From contig WYBX01000014.1 of NCBI GenBank assembly GCA_011525695.1, forward strand, positions 1-45,892: a stretch of 45,892 nt of DNA. Direction: 5' to 3'. This document shows positions 35,597 through 44,452 of this stretch, piece after piece. The stretch comes from Verrucomicrobiia bacterium. GTDB taxonomy: Bacteria > Verrucomicrobiota > Verrucomicrobiia > Opitutales > Opitutaceae. Below the pieces are notes generated by a model. The model saw only the letters and a list, made by a program, of their open reading frames with translations, was not told where the DNA came from and did not search any database. Each line of letters opens with the position of its first letter. Positions within the stretch are counted from its first letter, which is position 1. Both the position numbers and the translations under genes were made by a program.

Positions 35597-38500
35597 TCAT
35601 TTCCACGACAGCCGCGCCAGCCAGACGCGATTGTCGGCGCCCCAGCGACGGGTATACTCCGGATCATACTGGTGGGGTGATGGACCCTGCATCCATTCCG
35701 TGACCGTGATCCAGGTTTCGTTTGGCGTCACCTCGGTGACGCCAAAATTGCCGAGCCGGGCACCGTGGTTCGGGACGAGAATCTGTTCCGTGGCTCGAAT
35801 GACGCAAAGCCGCTCGGGGTCCACCCGGGCAATGAAGAGCGGCGCACGATGCCGGAAGACATGATCGTTGTCGGCACCCCGTCGCGTATAGACCAGATGG
35901 AGTCCGCGTTCGTGGGTCACCCAATGCTGCTGGGTGTTGTAGTTGCCGAGCGGACTGCCGTCGTCGAACGTCCACGGAACCGGCGGCCGGTAGCGCAGCC
36001 CGTCCTCGCTGGTTGTGACATAGCCGGCCTGGTCATTGCGGAGCGTCAGGAAGAAACGTCCTCGATGTCGCGTGAGCGAGGGTTCATAGACTCCGCGGGC
36101 AACCGGGACGGCGATCGGTTCGCCAATTTCGCGGACGCGAAGCCGATCCCCATCGAAGTCGCAGCGCAGGACCGCCGTTTGATAAGGATCCGTCCCCATC
36201 GGCTTGAAGTAGAACGGCAGGAGAATTGTCCCGTCCGGCAGGTCGAACCGCTGGACACAGCCGGCGCCGGCGCCGTGGAATCGCGGTTCATCCGGCAACT
36301 CGAGAATCCGCCATGGCGCCCATGCCTGCCGATCCGCGTCGTAGACGGAGTAGGCAGTCTCCCGGCGGCGCGTCGCCGAAGGCACGAGGTGATCGCCCTG
36401 GTAGCGCACCGTGTGGCCGATGCCGAGCAGACGGCCGGTAGCGGCATGCCATTTTGGCCAGAAGTCGCTGATGCCAACAATGACATCCCCCTCGCTCCGG
36501 CGATCCAAGCCAGACTGCGGCACGGGTTCACTCCACGTCCGGCCGCGATCGCGGCTCGCGAGACTGTGGATGCCAAAGAAGAAGTCGCTGCGATCGAGCC
36601 GCATCTTCTGCATCGTCATGACCCCGACCGGACCCGGCCCGGGAATGACTCCGGCCCGCGCATGCACCCAGTTCGTCTTTCCGTCGAATCCGGAACGTAA
36701 AACCTCACGACTGAGCGTGAAATCCCCCGCGGCAGCGGGGCCTTCGGATGCTCCCGGCAACTCTTTCGAAATTTTGGCGAGTGGAATGAAATGCGTGATC
36801 CCGCCACCAAGCGTCACGCGCAATCCGCCGGATTCGCTGGTGACCTGCGCCCCCGCAGCGGTGGACATGAAGAAGGAACCGGCGCCGGCGACGAGGCTCT
36901 CCCCGGTCACCAGGGCAAGGAACCGCCAGGCCGGCCAGTGAAGCATTACCGCCAGGGTTTGGCCTCCAACCGTGCGCACCAGGAATCCCTCCGGCTTCCC
37001 CTCGCCGGCAACCAACCGGAGAAGTTCCGCCTGCGTGAGCGGCTGCGGTGTTGGAGACGCGGGCGCGGACTCAATGAGGGACCATTGCCGGGAACGTTGT
37101 GCCGGGGCCAGATTGTCGAGGGGTGCGTCGCCCCAGCGCCACTTGGCGATGAGCCGGCTAGGGTCGAGATCGAGTTCGAAATCGCGGCCGCCGCGCAGCA
37201 GCATGACCGCCCCGGCCTGCTCGCTGACTCCGGCCCTGCCGCCCGCAACCGGCCAGTGCAACACCGGCACGGCGCGATCCAGCGGGGAAAGATCCGCGCC
37301 GTTGATCGAAACCAATGCCAGGGTTCCATAATGTCCTGCAACCGGCACCACGAGCGATCCGCCTTGCAGGTAGCCCCATGCCTTGCGCTGCCAATCGTAT
37401 CCCTGGAAAGAAATGGCATCCGTATTCGCTGCCGCGAGATTCCGCGCCATTCCAACCAATCCCCGCTCGGTCTGAAAAATCTGCGCTTTCGCCGAATTCC
37501 CGCCGGCCGGGGGGACACGATCTTCAAGGGCCAGGCCATGCCCGATCCGCATTGTGGGGGTTACGTCGAGCTCGCCGGACACATCCGCCCGCCACAACTC
37601 GGGCGCCGCGGACGGTAACGCAGGGTCGGCCCCGCGTGTGAAGCTCACCCTGTCGATCTCCGCTCCATCGACTGCCCGGGCAACCACCGTGCCGGCGCCG
37701 GAGAAGTCGACCGTCAGGTAGTGGTAAACTTCGAAGATCTCCCGATCCATCGGAACTCCGCCGCGCTCCCTTTCCGCAGTGAAGAGCCGGCCTCCTCCGC
37801 CGCCGGTGACAACATGCTGGATGGGGCCGTGCAGGCCAGGTCGCTCAATTCGCTCGTACTTGTGATGGTGACCGGCAAAGAAACCCAGCACCCGCGCGCG
37901 CTCGATGATCGGCAGCAGGTATTTCCGCTGCAGTTCGCTGCCGAACTCCTGGTTGACCACGGTCGATCCGGAAAACATGGGGACATGCGAAAAGACAGCG
38001 AGCTTCCGGCCCGCTGCCGTGGCCCCGAGGACGCTTGCCATGAGAAAATCATATTGCGGCGTCAGCGGATCGATCGGATCGAAACCGTACTTGGTGTGAA
38101 CGTCCGAATTGTTGAGGCCGATCAGCCGCAGGTCGCCAAAGTCGATCTTGAAATAACGCCGGCCGTCGCTCCGGCCGAAATACCAATCAAACCATTCAAG
38201 GCTTTTTCCGCGATAGGAGTCATGATTGCCGCAGATTGCGAGGAACGGACGGTGCGGCAGCACTTCCCTGAGCGGCTCGAAAAACTCCTCGCGCCAGGAT
38301 TCAAAACGCGACCCGGCGTCCGCCAGATCACCCAGCCCCACGATGGCATCGAAGTCCTCCGCGGCCCACCGCTCCGCGAGTTGCGCCAGCGTCTCTGCCC
38401 CGCCCTGGGAGTCCCCGAACACGAGCAGACGCGGATAGCCCTGCAGTTCGCCATTGATCCGGGACCGCCACGCAAAAGACTTTGCCGTCTCGCCAGCCCG

Positions 38501-38788
38501 GCCGATTTCATAGCCGCGAAAGGACTGGTGAATTGACAGATCCACCGGCACGTCTGCCAGGAACGTGTCGCGTGTACTCCGCCGGTAGGATGGCACAACC
38601 CGGGTGCGCTCCCCGGCTCCATGAAGCAGGACTGCCTCGTAATCGGGCCGATCCACCTCGAACCGGATCCGGAGCACCTGCGCATCTTCCAGCAGCACAT
38701 ATGGTCCGTGGAGCACTTCGGCGACGGCGGATCCCGACGCCAGGAGCGCCATGACGAAACATGCGAACCATCGGCATCTTGGGTTCAT
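35597..38788 (-). CDS. Exported calcineurin-type metallophosphoesterase fused to a sialidase-like domain
   Basis: A 1063-aa exported protein (signal CRWFACFVMALLASGSAVAE). Residues about 120-400 form a metallophosphoesterase: FGDSQGG (D126), GLGDLADAG (D154), CGNHDS (N188, H189), FSHVP (H268), GHHHKYE (H307-H309), a nearly complete dimetal site; the first motif has Gln where His is usual (GDSQ for GDxH). Residues about 400-680 are unassigned. From about 690 to the end is a sialidase-like propeller: HSLASRDRGRTWSEP (Asp box), GVYEPSLTRHRGRFFLTLRNDQAGYVTTSEDGL. Both parts are continuous in one frame. The ATG at 38788 is chosen since the upstream codons lie in a repeat. Phosphatase plus glycosidase in one chain suggests action on a phosphorylated or phosphodiester-linked glycan; this is inference. 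Confidence 0.8.
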   Translation of the reverse strand: MNPRCRWFACFVMALLASGSAVAEVLHGPYVLLEDAQVLRIRFEVDRPDYEAVLLHGAGERTRVVPSYRRSTRDTFLADVPVDLSIHQSFRGYEIGRAGETAKSFAWRSRINGELQGYPRLLVFGDSQGGAETLAQLAERWAAEDFDAIVGLGDLADAGSRFESWREEFFEPLREVLPHRPFLAICGNHDSYRGKSLEWFDWYFGRSDGRRYFKIDFGDLRLIGLNNSDVHTKYGFDPIDPLTPQYDFLMASVLGATAAGRKLAVFSHVPMFSGSTVVNQEFGSELQRKYLLPIIERARVLGFFAGHHHKYERIERPGLHGPIQHVVTGGGGGRLFTAERERGGVPMDREIFEVYHYLTVDFSGAGTVVARAVDGAEIDRVSFTRGADPALPSAAPELWRADVSGELDVTPTMRIGHGLALEDRVPPAGGNSAKAQIFQTERGLVGMARNLAAANTDAISFQGYDWQRKAWGYLQGGSLVVPVAGHYGTLALVSINGADLSPLDRAVPVLHWPVAGGRAGVSEQAGAVMLLRGGRDFELDLDPSRLIAKWRWGDAPLDNLAPAQRSRQWSLIESAPASPTPQPLTQAELLRLVAGEGKPEGFLVRTVGGQTLAVMLHWPAWRFLALVTGESLVAGAGSFFMSTAAGAQVTSESGGLRVTLGGGITHFIPLAKISKELPGASEGPAAAGDFTLSREVLRSGFDGKTNWVHARAGVIPGPGPVGVMTMQKMRLDRSDFFFGIHSLASRDRGRTWSEPVPQSGLDRRSEGDVIVGISDFWPKWHAATGRLLGIGHTVRYQGDHLVPSATRRRETAYSVYDADRQAWAPWRILELPDEPRFHGAGAGCVQRFDLPDGTILLPFYFKPMGTDPYQTAVLRCDFDGDRLRVREIGEPIAVPVARGVYEPSLTRHRGRFFLTLRNDQAGYVTTSEDGLRYRPPVPWTFDDGSPLGNYNTQQHWVTHERGLHLVYTRRGADNDHVFRHRAPLFIARVDPERLCVIRATEQILVPNHGARLGNFGVTEVTPNETWITVTEWMQGPSPHQYDPEYTRRWGADNRVWLARLSWK

Positions 38789-38838
38789 GAGGATGAGAAG
38801 AGCTTGGATCGAATGGAGCCGGAGAATTGTTTGCAGAG

Positions 38839-38912
38839 GTAGGGGCGGAGACTTTCTGCGCCCTGCAGAGGTTTCCGCCTGCAATGAGGGCGCAGCAAGT
38901 CTGCGCCCCTAC
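38839..38912. repeat. Inverted repeat GTAGGGGCGGAG.../...CTGCGCCCCTAC
   Basis: Left arm GTAGGGGCGGAGACTTTCTG (38839 on) and right arm GGCGCAGCAAGTCTGCGCCC to CTAC (38912) are imperfect reverse complements. It is related to the shorter hairpin at 14221-14251. It sits 50 bases upstream of the phosphoesterase-fusion start, so it could lie in the 5' leader of its transcript. Confidence 0.7.
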
Positions 38913-38968
38913 GAAAATCCGGTCGGGAATTATGACGCCAAGTATAGCATTTCATTCTGTCGTCCGCC

Positions 38969-40219
38969 TTACCTGACCTCCGCCCAGTCGAATTCGAGCC
39001 GGACAATATCCGGGTGCGCCCCGTTCACGGCACGATAGGTGACGATGTTCAGCCGGGTGCCTCCGTCGCGCTCCTGAAAATAGGGGACCGCGTAATAGCC
39101 ATCGGTCACATTGATGCCCTCCTCATTGTCCAGGATCGCCCAGCGCGTCACCCGCAGCGATTCGGGATCGATCTTGAACAACGCCAGTTCCATCCAGCCC
39201 GGGGCGCCACCGATCAGCCTGCCCGTGCCTGGAAGTGGCTGTCGCGGCTCCCCCGATCTCGCCGTCCGCCAATTGCGGCCCAGCAGGTAAATCCCGCCAT
39301 CGCGCTCGAACAGTCTCGGGCGGCCGATGTGACTTTCGATGAACGGATTCGCCGCACTCAGATCGGCTTCGGCCAGGTTGCGGAAACTGCCGTCGGTCCG
39401 GTAAAGCCGCTCGCTGTCCCCGTAGGCACGAGTGGTCACGAGAAAACCGTCCTTCCATGGCACGAAGGCGCTCTCGTTGATCCGGTGCCCGCCAAATTCC
39501 TCGGTCAGGTTTCGGACAAATGTCCAGGTCGCCCCGTTGTCATCCGACTTGATGACATCGACGGACCAGCGTCCTCCCGGCCGGTAGCCAAATCCCATGA
39601 CCAGCATATAGGTCGTCCTGCCCTGCACGATGAAATCGAAGGGATACCCGTATTCGCGTCCGTCAACCAGCGGCGAGCGCCTGAGCCCCTGGAAGCTCCG
39701 GGCACCATCCGTCGAGCGGTTTTCGCGCATGCCGGAGCGATAATGCCGCCCGTCGTGGCCAATATTCTGAACGTCGAAATAAACGGCGATATCACCGTTC
39801 GGAAACTTCACCCACTCGCCCATCTGGTAGATGATTCCGGGATCGTGGGCAATCACCTGTCGCCCCGTGATGCGATCCTGCGCGGTGTCGAACCGCAGCA
39901 TCTCACAGTTCGCCTCCGTGTCCCCCCCGTGGCGAAATCCACGCTTGAAGGCGATCAGCACCTCGCTCGGCGACGTGCGCAGGAGGGAGGGAAACGCCAG
40001 GTAGGTCATCCCCTCCTGTTCGGCAGACGCAACCAGGGTCTGCTGGGCCCGGTACTTGGGGATGACAGGCTGGATTTCCGACGCCATGCAGACCGACGAG
40101 AATACTGAAAGCAGGGCGAGGACTGAGCGGGCGGTATTGCCTTCAAACACAGAGCCAGCAGAGGCCACAGAGCTTGCCGTCCCGCTAAACTCCTCGGTTG
40201 GGTGATTGATCGATTTCAT
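38969..40219 (-). CDS. Exported BNR/sialidase-like propeller protein, copy 2
   Basis: A 416-aa paralogue of the protein at 34138-35322. Conserved blocks: GYPFDFIVQGRTTYMLVMGF, NLTEEFGGHRINESAFVP, Asp box SDDNGATWTFV, GYYAVPYFQERDGGTRLNIV, DIVRLEFDWAEVR. The start ATG at 40219 has an excellent GGAGG eight bases upstream, but both lie inside a palindromic repeat (40142-40258), and the first ~28 residues (MKSINHPTEEFSG...) have no counterpart in the paralogue. The hydrophobic signal part (SVLALLSVFSSVCMASE) comes late, after residue 29. An internal GTG (about residue 24) would give a normal signal peptide. Either the repeat supplied a new start, or the true start is internal. Confidence 0.75.
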   Translation of the reverse strand: MKSINHPTEEFSGTASSVASAGSVFEGNTARSVLALLSVFSSVCMASEIQPVIPKYRAQQTLVASAEQEGMTYLAFPSLLRTSPSEVLIAFKRGFRHGGDTEANCEMLRFDTAQDRITGRQVIAHDPGIIYQMGEWVKFPNGDIAVYFDVQNIGHDGRHYRSGMRENRSTDGARSFQGLRRSPLVDGREYGYPFDFIVQGRTTYMLVMGFGYRPGGRWSVDVIKSDDNGATWTFVRNLTEEFGGHRINESAFVPWKDGFLVTTRAYGDSERLYRTDGSFRNLAEADLSAANPFIESHIGRPRLFERDGGIYLLGRNWRTARSGEPRQPLPGTGRLIGGAPGWMELALFKIDPESLRVTRWAILDNEEGINVTDGYYAVPYFQERDGGTRLNIVTYRAVNGAHPDIVRLEFDWAEVR

Positions 40220-40258
40220 GGATTGTTCCTCCGTGTCCTCTGAGTTCTCTGGGTTGAA
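40142..40258. repeat. Palindromic array (CACAGAG / CTCTG units) overlapping a gene start
   Basis: Left arm TTCAAACACAGAGCCAGCAG and GCCACAGAG (40142-40172); right arm TTCCTCCGTGTCCTCTGAG then TTCTCTGGGTTGAA (40226-40258). The arms are reverse-complementary in overall pattern with TTCAA/TTGAA ends. On the minus strand the 40226-40258 arm supplies the GGAGGAA ribosome-binding site for the ATG at 40219. Confidence 0.7.
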
Positions 40259-40332
40259 ATGCCGAAGAGACTTAGCCGCCCCCACATGTGCCGAAATGTT
40301 ACGCGAGTTGCTCTATCAGCCCTGATCCTGGG

Positions 40333-42312
40333 CTAGGTGAGGGATCGCTCCGCATAGGCGCGAATCTCGAAAACGCGTGCGTGATCGAGGCCATGGGTGG
40401 CCACGACCCGAAGTCGAATCGCGCGCGTCGTGATTGGTTCAAACCGGTGGACGCAACGGCGCTGATAGTTGCCGTGAACCGCGAGCAGTTCGCGCCAGCC
40501 GCCATCCGTCTCAATCTCCAGCGCATAGTGCCGCACCGTCTCCGGCTGAGGCCGGCCCCATAGCATCCGCTCCCGGTAACCGTCGGCCTGCGTGAGGGTG
40601 AGATGCCGGTGCAGGCCGGTATCGAAAATCAGGATGACTTCCGCAATCCGCACCGGATTCCTCCAGCGCAGTTCCAGCCAGGCCGGCAGCCCGGCGGCCG
40701 GATCGCTCATCCAGCGATGCTTCCCGGGAAAGCAGCGATCGGGCGGGGCACAGGTGAGTTCGACCAGCCGGCTCTCGGCATCGGTGCCACGCAGGGCCGC
40801 GTCCCAGAGATTGCCGCCACCGAGCCGCGGCTTCCATCCACTGGCCACCGCCTCGCGAATACGTCCGGGGGTCCAGCCGCCGTGCACCGACCGCGTCTGC
40901 CCGGAGAGCACCTCGGCCGCTGCGCCATCGGGCTGTTCGCTCGAGGCACGGGCGCTGGCGTGGCCGGCGAGATCCGCTGGATCCTCGTTTCGAATCCCGA
41001 CCAGGAAACAGTCGTCACGCAGCAACCGCTGCTGGATCTCCCGGACCAAATCGGGCCTGCCGGCCAGATCAGCCGGAGCCGTCTTCTCCCGGATCGCGAC
41101 GGCCGCGGCGGTCCCGACCCCCTGGCCGATGACGCCGCACGTTGCCATGACCCGCGTGGATGCGAACGCAACGTGCGTGGCTGAAATGTTCCGGCCGGCA
41201 AACATGAGGTTCCGCACTCCGGCCGACACGCAGGCGCGCAGCGGTACGTTATACAGGCAGGGGAGATGATTCTGGATACACGGCGGCTCCTCCGGGGCGT
41301 CCACGCCTTCCGGCGGATGCGTGTCGATCGGCCAGCCGCCGTAGGCAATCGCATCGGGAAAATTCCGCGACTCGACCAAGTCGTGCTCGGTCAGGATGTG
41401 CTGGCCGATGAACCGCCGGCTCTCCCGCTTGCCGGGCAGGAAACCGAACCATTCGAGCGCCCAAGGCTCGGCACGGGCGACATCCGCCTCGTTCTTGATG
41501 TGATTCCAGACGCCCAGGATGATCGCGAGGAGCTCATCCCGAATCCGCTCGTTGTCCTTGATGGTATCAAGGCACCCGCCCCACTCGGCCCACCAATAGC
41601 CATACTCGAGCCCGAGATCGGAGCCGCCTTTCCCGAATGGGCGCAGCTTGAAATCATCCGGCTTGAACTTCCGCACCCAGGACGGTGCGACGAAGGGCAT
41701 CGGCCGATCGTGCTTTTTCGCCTGGAACAGGATGGTCGAGCCGAGCGTCCGCCCGTCGGCCTGCTCCGGGGCCAGGCTCTCGCCAAACTCCACCCGCCCC
41801 TCCCGGCCATGTCGAAACGGTGCGCCCGCCTCGACGCCCAGCCGTCCGTCCCCGGTGCAATCGACGAAAACCCCGGCCGAAATCAGGAACCTATCCTCGG
41901 TCGATGGCCGCTCCGCCGTGACGCGCCGAATCTCGCCGCCCACCACTTCCGCGGCGACCACCGTCGTGTTCAGGAGCAGGGTCAGATTCGGCTCGGCGCG
42001 ACATTTCTCGTAAAGGATCAGATCCATCATCGACGGCGAGCACTGGGAGTTGCGCACCGCCAGATCGAGTCGGAGTTCCTCCACAATTCCACCCTCGCGG
42101 TTCTCGACCTCCAGCGGGACACCATCCCGCAGGCCGGTGGCCCCGACGATATGCATCCGCACCTCGCTCGAGGCGTTGCCGCCGAGCACCGGCCGGTCCT
42201 GGCACAGGATAACCTTTGCCCCATTCCGGGCCGCCGCAATCGCGCATGCGAAACCCGCGGGACCGCCACCGGCGACCAGGACTTCACAATCGAGGGTGTG
42301 TTCCGCAATCAT
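40333..42312 (-). CDS. FAD-dependent oxidoreductase with C-terminal F5/8-like domain
   Basis: A 659-aa protein of the FAD_oxidored type (PF12831-like). The dinucleotide-binding motif is at the N-terminus: VLVAGGGPAGFACAIAAARNG (12-32), followed by DRPVLGGNASSEVRM, typical of this group; GVFVDCTGDGRLGVEAGAPFRHGREG and NLMFAGRNISATHVAFASTRVMATCG are the later FAD contacts. The last ~150 residues (AGLPAWLELRWRNPVRIAEVILIFDTGLH...) resemble a discoidin/F5-8C sugar-binding sandwich. No signal peptide, so probably cytoplasmic. It diverges from the aldolase operon across a region with two GGTATACC operators, suggesting coregulation. Its substrate is presumably a sugar derivative. Confidence 0.85.
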   Translation of the reverse strand: MIAEHTLDCEVLVAGGGPAGFACAIAAARNGAKVILCQDRPVLGGNASSEVRMHIVGATGLRDGVPLEVENREGGIVEELRLDLAVRNSQCSPSMMDLILYEKCRAEPNLTLLLNTTVVAAEVVGGEIRRVTAERPSTEDRFLISAGVFVDCTGDGRLGVEAGAPFRHGREGRVEFGESLAPEQADGRTLGSTILFQAKKHDRPMPFVAPSWVRKFKPDDFKLRPFGKGGSDLGLEYGYWWAEWGGCLDTIKDNERIRDELLAIILGVWNHIKNEADVARAEPWALEWFGFLPGKRESRRFIGQHILTEHDLVESRNFPDAIAYGGWPIDTHPPEGVDAPEEPPCIQNHLPCLYNVPLRACVSAGVRNLMFAGRNISATHVAFASTRVMATCGVIGQGVGTAAAVAIREKTAPADLAGRPDLVREIQQRLLRDDCFLVGIRNEDPADLAGHASARASSEQPDGAAAEVLSGQTRSVHGGWTPGRIREAVASGWKPRLGGGNLWDAALRGTDAESRLVELTCAPPDRCFPGKHRWMSDPAAGLPAWLELRWRNPVRIAEVILIFDTGLHRHLTLTQADGYRERMLWGRPQPETVRHYALEIETDGGWRELLAVHGNYQRRCVHRFEPITTRAIRLRVVATHGLDHARVFEIRAYAERSLT

Positions 42313-42377
42313 CGCTGCGGCCGCCAGCCTGGGATCAACCGGGAAGTTGCTGCCATGGGAGGACGAAGGGTTTACTC

Positions 42378-42452
42378 GGTATACCAGCAGTCAAGCCGGT
42401 TTTCCCATACAAAGTTGTCTCCGGACGAAAAGAATTATTGCTTTGGTATACC
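42378..42452. promoter_or_regulatory. Two GGTATACC palindromes, GntR/FadR-type operators
   Basis: GGTATACC occurs at 42378-42385 and 42445-42452, centres 67 bases apart; the second extends to TGGTATACCA. E. coli NanR (sialic acid) binds GGTATA repeats, and UxuR/ExuR (hexuronates) bind TTGGTATACCAA-type palindromes; all are GntR-family regulators. The sites lie between the divergent FAD oxidoreductase gene (start 42312) and the aldolase operon (start 42552). No GntR gene is in the window. Confidence 0.65.
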
Positions 42453-42551
42453 ACTAATGGCTTCCTGCTCCCGTCACTTCATCATACTTGGCCCGGTGCG
42501 TCGGGCCGGACAATCCGGCGTATTGCCGCACCCCGTTTGCATCCTTCCCGA

Positions 42552-43496
42552 ATGAGTCGTCCAGGACCAAAGACCTCCCGTCTCCATCTGATCGCCGCCT
42601 TGGTAACCCCATTCACCTTGGAGCACGAGGTGGATTGTGCGAGCCTCACGAAGTTGATCGGTTATCTCCGGCAGGAGGGGGTCCACGAATATTTTGTGGT
42701 GGGCTCGACGGGCGAGGCCCCGCTGCTTGATGACACCGATCGCACCCAGATTATCGAGACGGTTCGGGCGGCGGCACCCGATGGCTTCATCTATGCCGGC
42801 GTGAGTGGCATGGGTTCCCGGTCCGCCATACGGCTGGCGCGGGAGAGCGCACGAGCGGGCGCCAACGCCGCAGTGCTGATGTGCCCGTACTTCCTCGCGT
42901 TCAACCAAGACCAGCTCGCCGCATACTGCGAATCCGTCGCGGACGAGATCCCGCTGCCGCTCACGCTTTACCACCATCTCCGAATGCCCACGCCGTTCGC
43001 GGTACCGACCGTAGCGCGGCTGGCAGCGCATCCGAACATCGTGGCCCTGAAGGACACCAGCGGAGGCGACCACAATCGTTGTGCTGAAATCCTGTCCGCC
43101 ACCGCGGGACTGGACTTCCAGTTCTATCAGGGAGTGGAAAAACTGGTCTTGCCGACACTTGAGGCCGGCGGCCATGGCTGCGTCGTGGCCCAGGCGTGCA
43201 TTGCGCCTGGCGTGTTTCGCAGATTGTTCGACGCGTGGGAACGCGGAAACCGGCCGGCCGCCGATGCGGCACAACAGGAGGCAACGCGGCTTTGGACGAT
43301 CTTCTCCCGGACTGAGGTGCGGCAGTCATTTTGCCATTTCCTGCACACCCTCAAACTGCCTTTGCATCAGCGTGGCGTTCTGGCGACAACCTCGTCGGCA
43401 ATGCCTGGACCCAAATTCCAGGAATCGTTTGAGCGGATGATCACCGATTTCATGCGGCAGCATCTCGATGCCGCCGCGGTATCCCCGAATGCGTGA
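42552..43496 (+). CDS. Dihydrodipicolinate synthase family aldolase, N-acetylneuraminate lyase candidate
   Basis: A 314-aa class I aldolase of the DapA/NanA family. Seen: VTPFTLEHEVD, the phosphate/carboxylate loop GSTGEAPLL, catalytic Tyr in LYHHLRMP (Y140) and Schiff-base Lys in VALKDTSG (K167). These positions are close to Y137 and K165 of E. coli NanA. The loop after Tyr (HHLRMP) differs from both DapA (NVPGR) and canonical NanA (NIPA), so the exact substrate is open. The next gene overlaps by TGATG. With the kelch protein and the MFS carrier it forms a compact import-and-cleavage operon; context favours sialic acid or a related keto-acid sugar. Confidence 0.88.
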   Translation: MSRPGPKTSRLHLIAALVTPFTLEHEVDCASLTKLIGYLRQEGVHEYFVVGSTGEAPLLDDTDRTQIIETVRAAAPDGFIYAGVSGMGSRSAIRLARESARAGANAAVLMCPYFLAFNQDQLAAYCESVADEIPLPLTLYHHLRMPTPFAVPTVARLAAHPNIVALKDTSGGDHNRCAEILSATAGLDFQFYQGVEKLVLPTLEAGGHGCVVAQACIAPGVFRRLFDAWERGNRPAADAAQQEATRLWTIFSRTEVRQSFCHFLHTLKLPLHQRGVLATTSSAMPGPKFQESFERMITDFMRQHLDAAAVSPNA

Positions 43497-44452
43497 TGCA
43501 TCGTCACGCTGTCCACTCCAGCGGTAACGCCACATGGACCCTCCGGCCCGCACTGCCCGCGGCTGTCGCGGGGCACGCTGCGGCGGTCGCGGGAGGTAGT
43601 CTCTGGGTTGTTGGCGGGAGCCGCTGGGAAGGCGGAACCAAGCGGATTGAAACCGCCATTCACCGCCGGATCCTTGCTGGTGATGAATGGGAGGTTGTGG
43701 GCGAGTTGCCGGGAGGCTTTGCCTACGGCGGAGCTGCAGCCGACCACCGGGCCCTCTACCTCGTCGGCGGCCTCGAGTCCTCCGGCCCGTCGGCGGCAAT
43801 AAGGCGGCTGGAACTTGCTACGGGCCAGGCCTCCGTGCTGGCCCGACTGCCGGAACCCCGGGCCTGTTGCGGTGCGGCATTGCTCGGCGAAACCCTGTGG
43901 CTGCTCGGCGGAACGAGCGTCGATGGCAATTTCGCGGAAGCGCGCGGCAATTGGACGCGAATCGACCTCGCCACGGGCGAAATCCACGAGCAAGCCCCGA
44001 CCGGACCTGCCTTTGTCAACCCCGTCGTCGTCGCCTTGGACGGGAAGCTGCATGTGCTCCCGGGCAGCGTCTGGTCGGCGGAGCGGAAACGCCTCGAATC
44101 TCCTGGCGGCATTCACGTCTACGAACCCTCGAAGGATTGCTGGGAGTTCCGTCCGATTCCCGTTCGACTCCCGCGCGGGATGAGCGGGGCTGCATGTGAC
44201 TCGTTCCGGGCAGTGATCTGTGGAGGGGTCGAGTTCCGCGGCACAACACCGGCGGTTGCGAACGGCGCGTGGATCTACGATTCAACCGATGGCATGTGCA
44301 CCCCTTTGCCCGAACTCCCGGAACCGCGGCTCGCCGCGGCGGTGACCGCCTGCCGGTCCGGAGTACTCGTGCTTGGCGGCGAGGACCGCCCGCGCGGGCG
44401 TGCCAGCACCGTCTGGGAAATCCAGTTGAACGAAGCGGAGGGACGGGCGTGA
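43496..44452 (+). CDS. Cytoplasmic kelch-repeat protein (NanM-like)
   Basis: A 318-aa kelch propeller without a signal peptide. Blades: LWVVGGSRWEGG, LYLVGGLESSG, LWLLGGTSVDGN, KLHVLPGSVWSAE, AVICGGVEFRG, VLVLGGEDRPRGRASTVWEI. The ending is nearly the same as in the exported kelch protein at 33097-34113 (YVLGGEDRPQHRSVAVF), so the two are homologues in different compartments. Its ATG overlaps the aldolase stop (TGATG) and its stop overlaps the transporter GTG. In the family NanM interconverts anomers of sialic acid; a cytoplasmic copy next to the aldolase would supply the ring form the lyase needs. Confidence 0.75.
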   Translation: MHRHAVHSSGNATWTLRPALPAAVAGHAAAVAGGSLWVVGGSRWEGGTKRIETAIHRRILAGDEWEVVGELPGGFAYGGAAADHRALYLVGGLESSGPSAAIRRLELATGQASVLARLPEPRACCGAALLGETLWLLGGTSVDGNFAEARGNWTRIDLATGEIHEQAPTGPAFVNPVVVALDGKLHVLPGSVWSAERKRLESPGGIHVYEPSKDCWEFRPIPVRLPRGMSGAACDSFRAVICGGVEFRGTTPAVANGAWIYDSTDGMCTPLPELPEPRLAAAVTACRSGVLVLGGEDRPRGRASTVWEIQLNEAEGRA

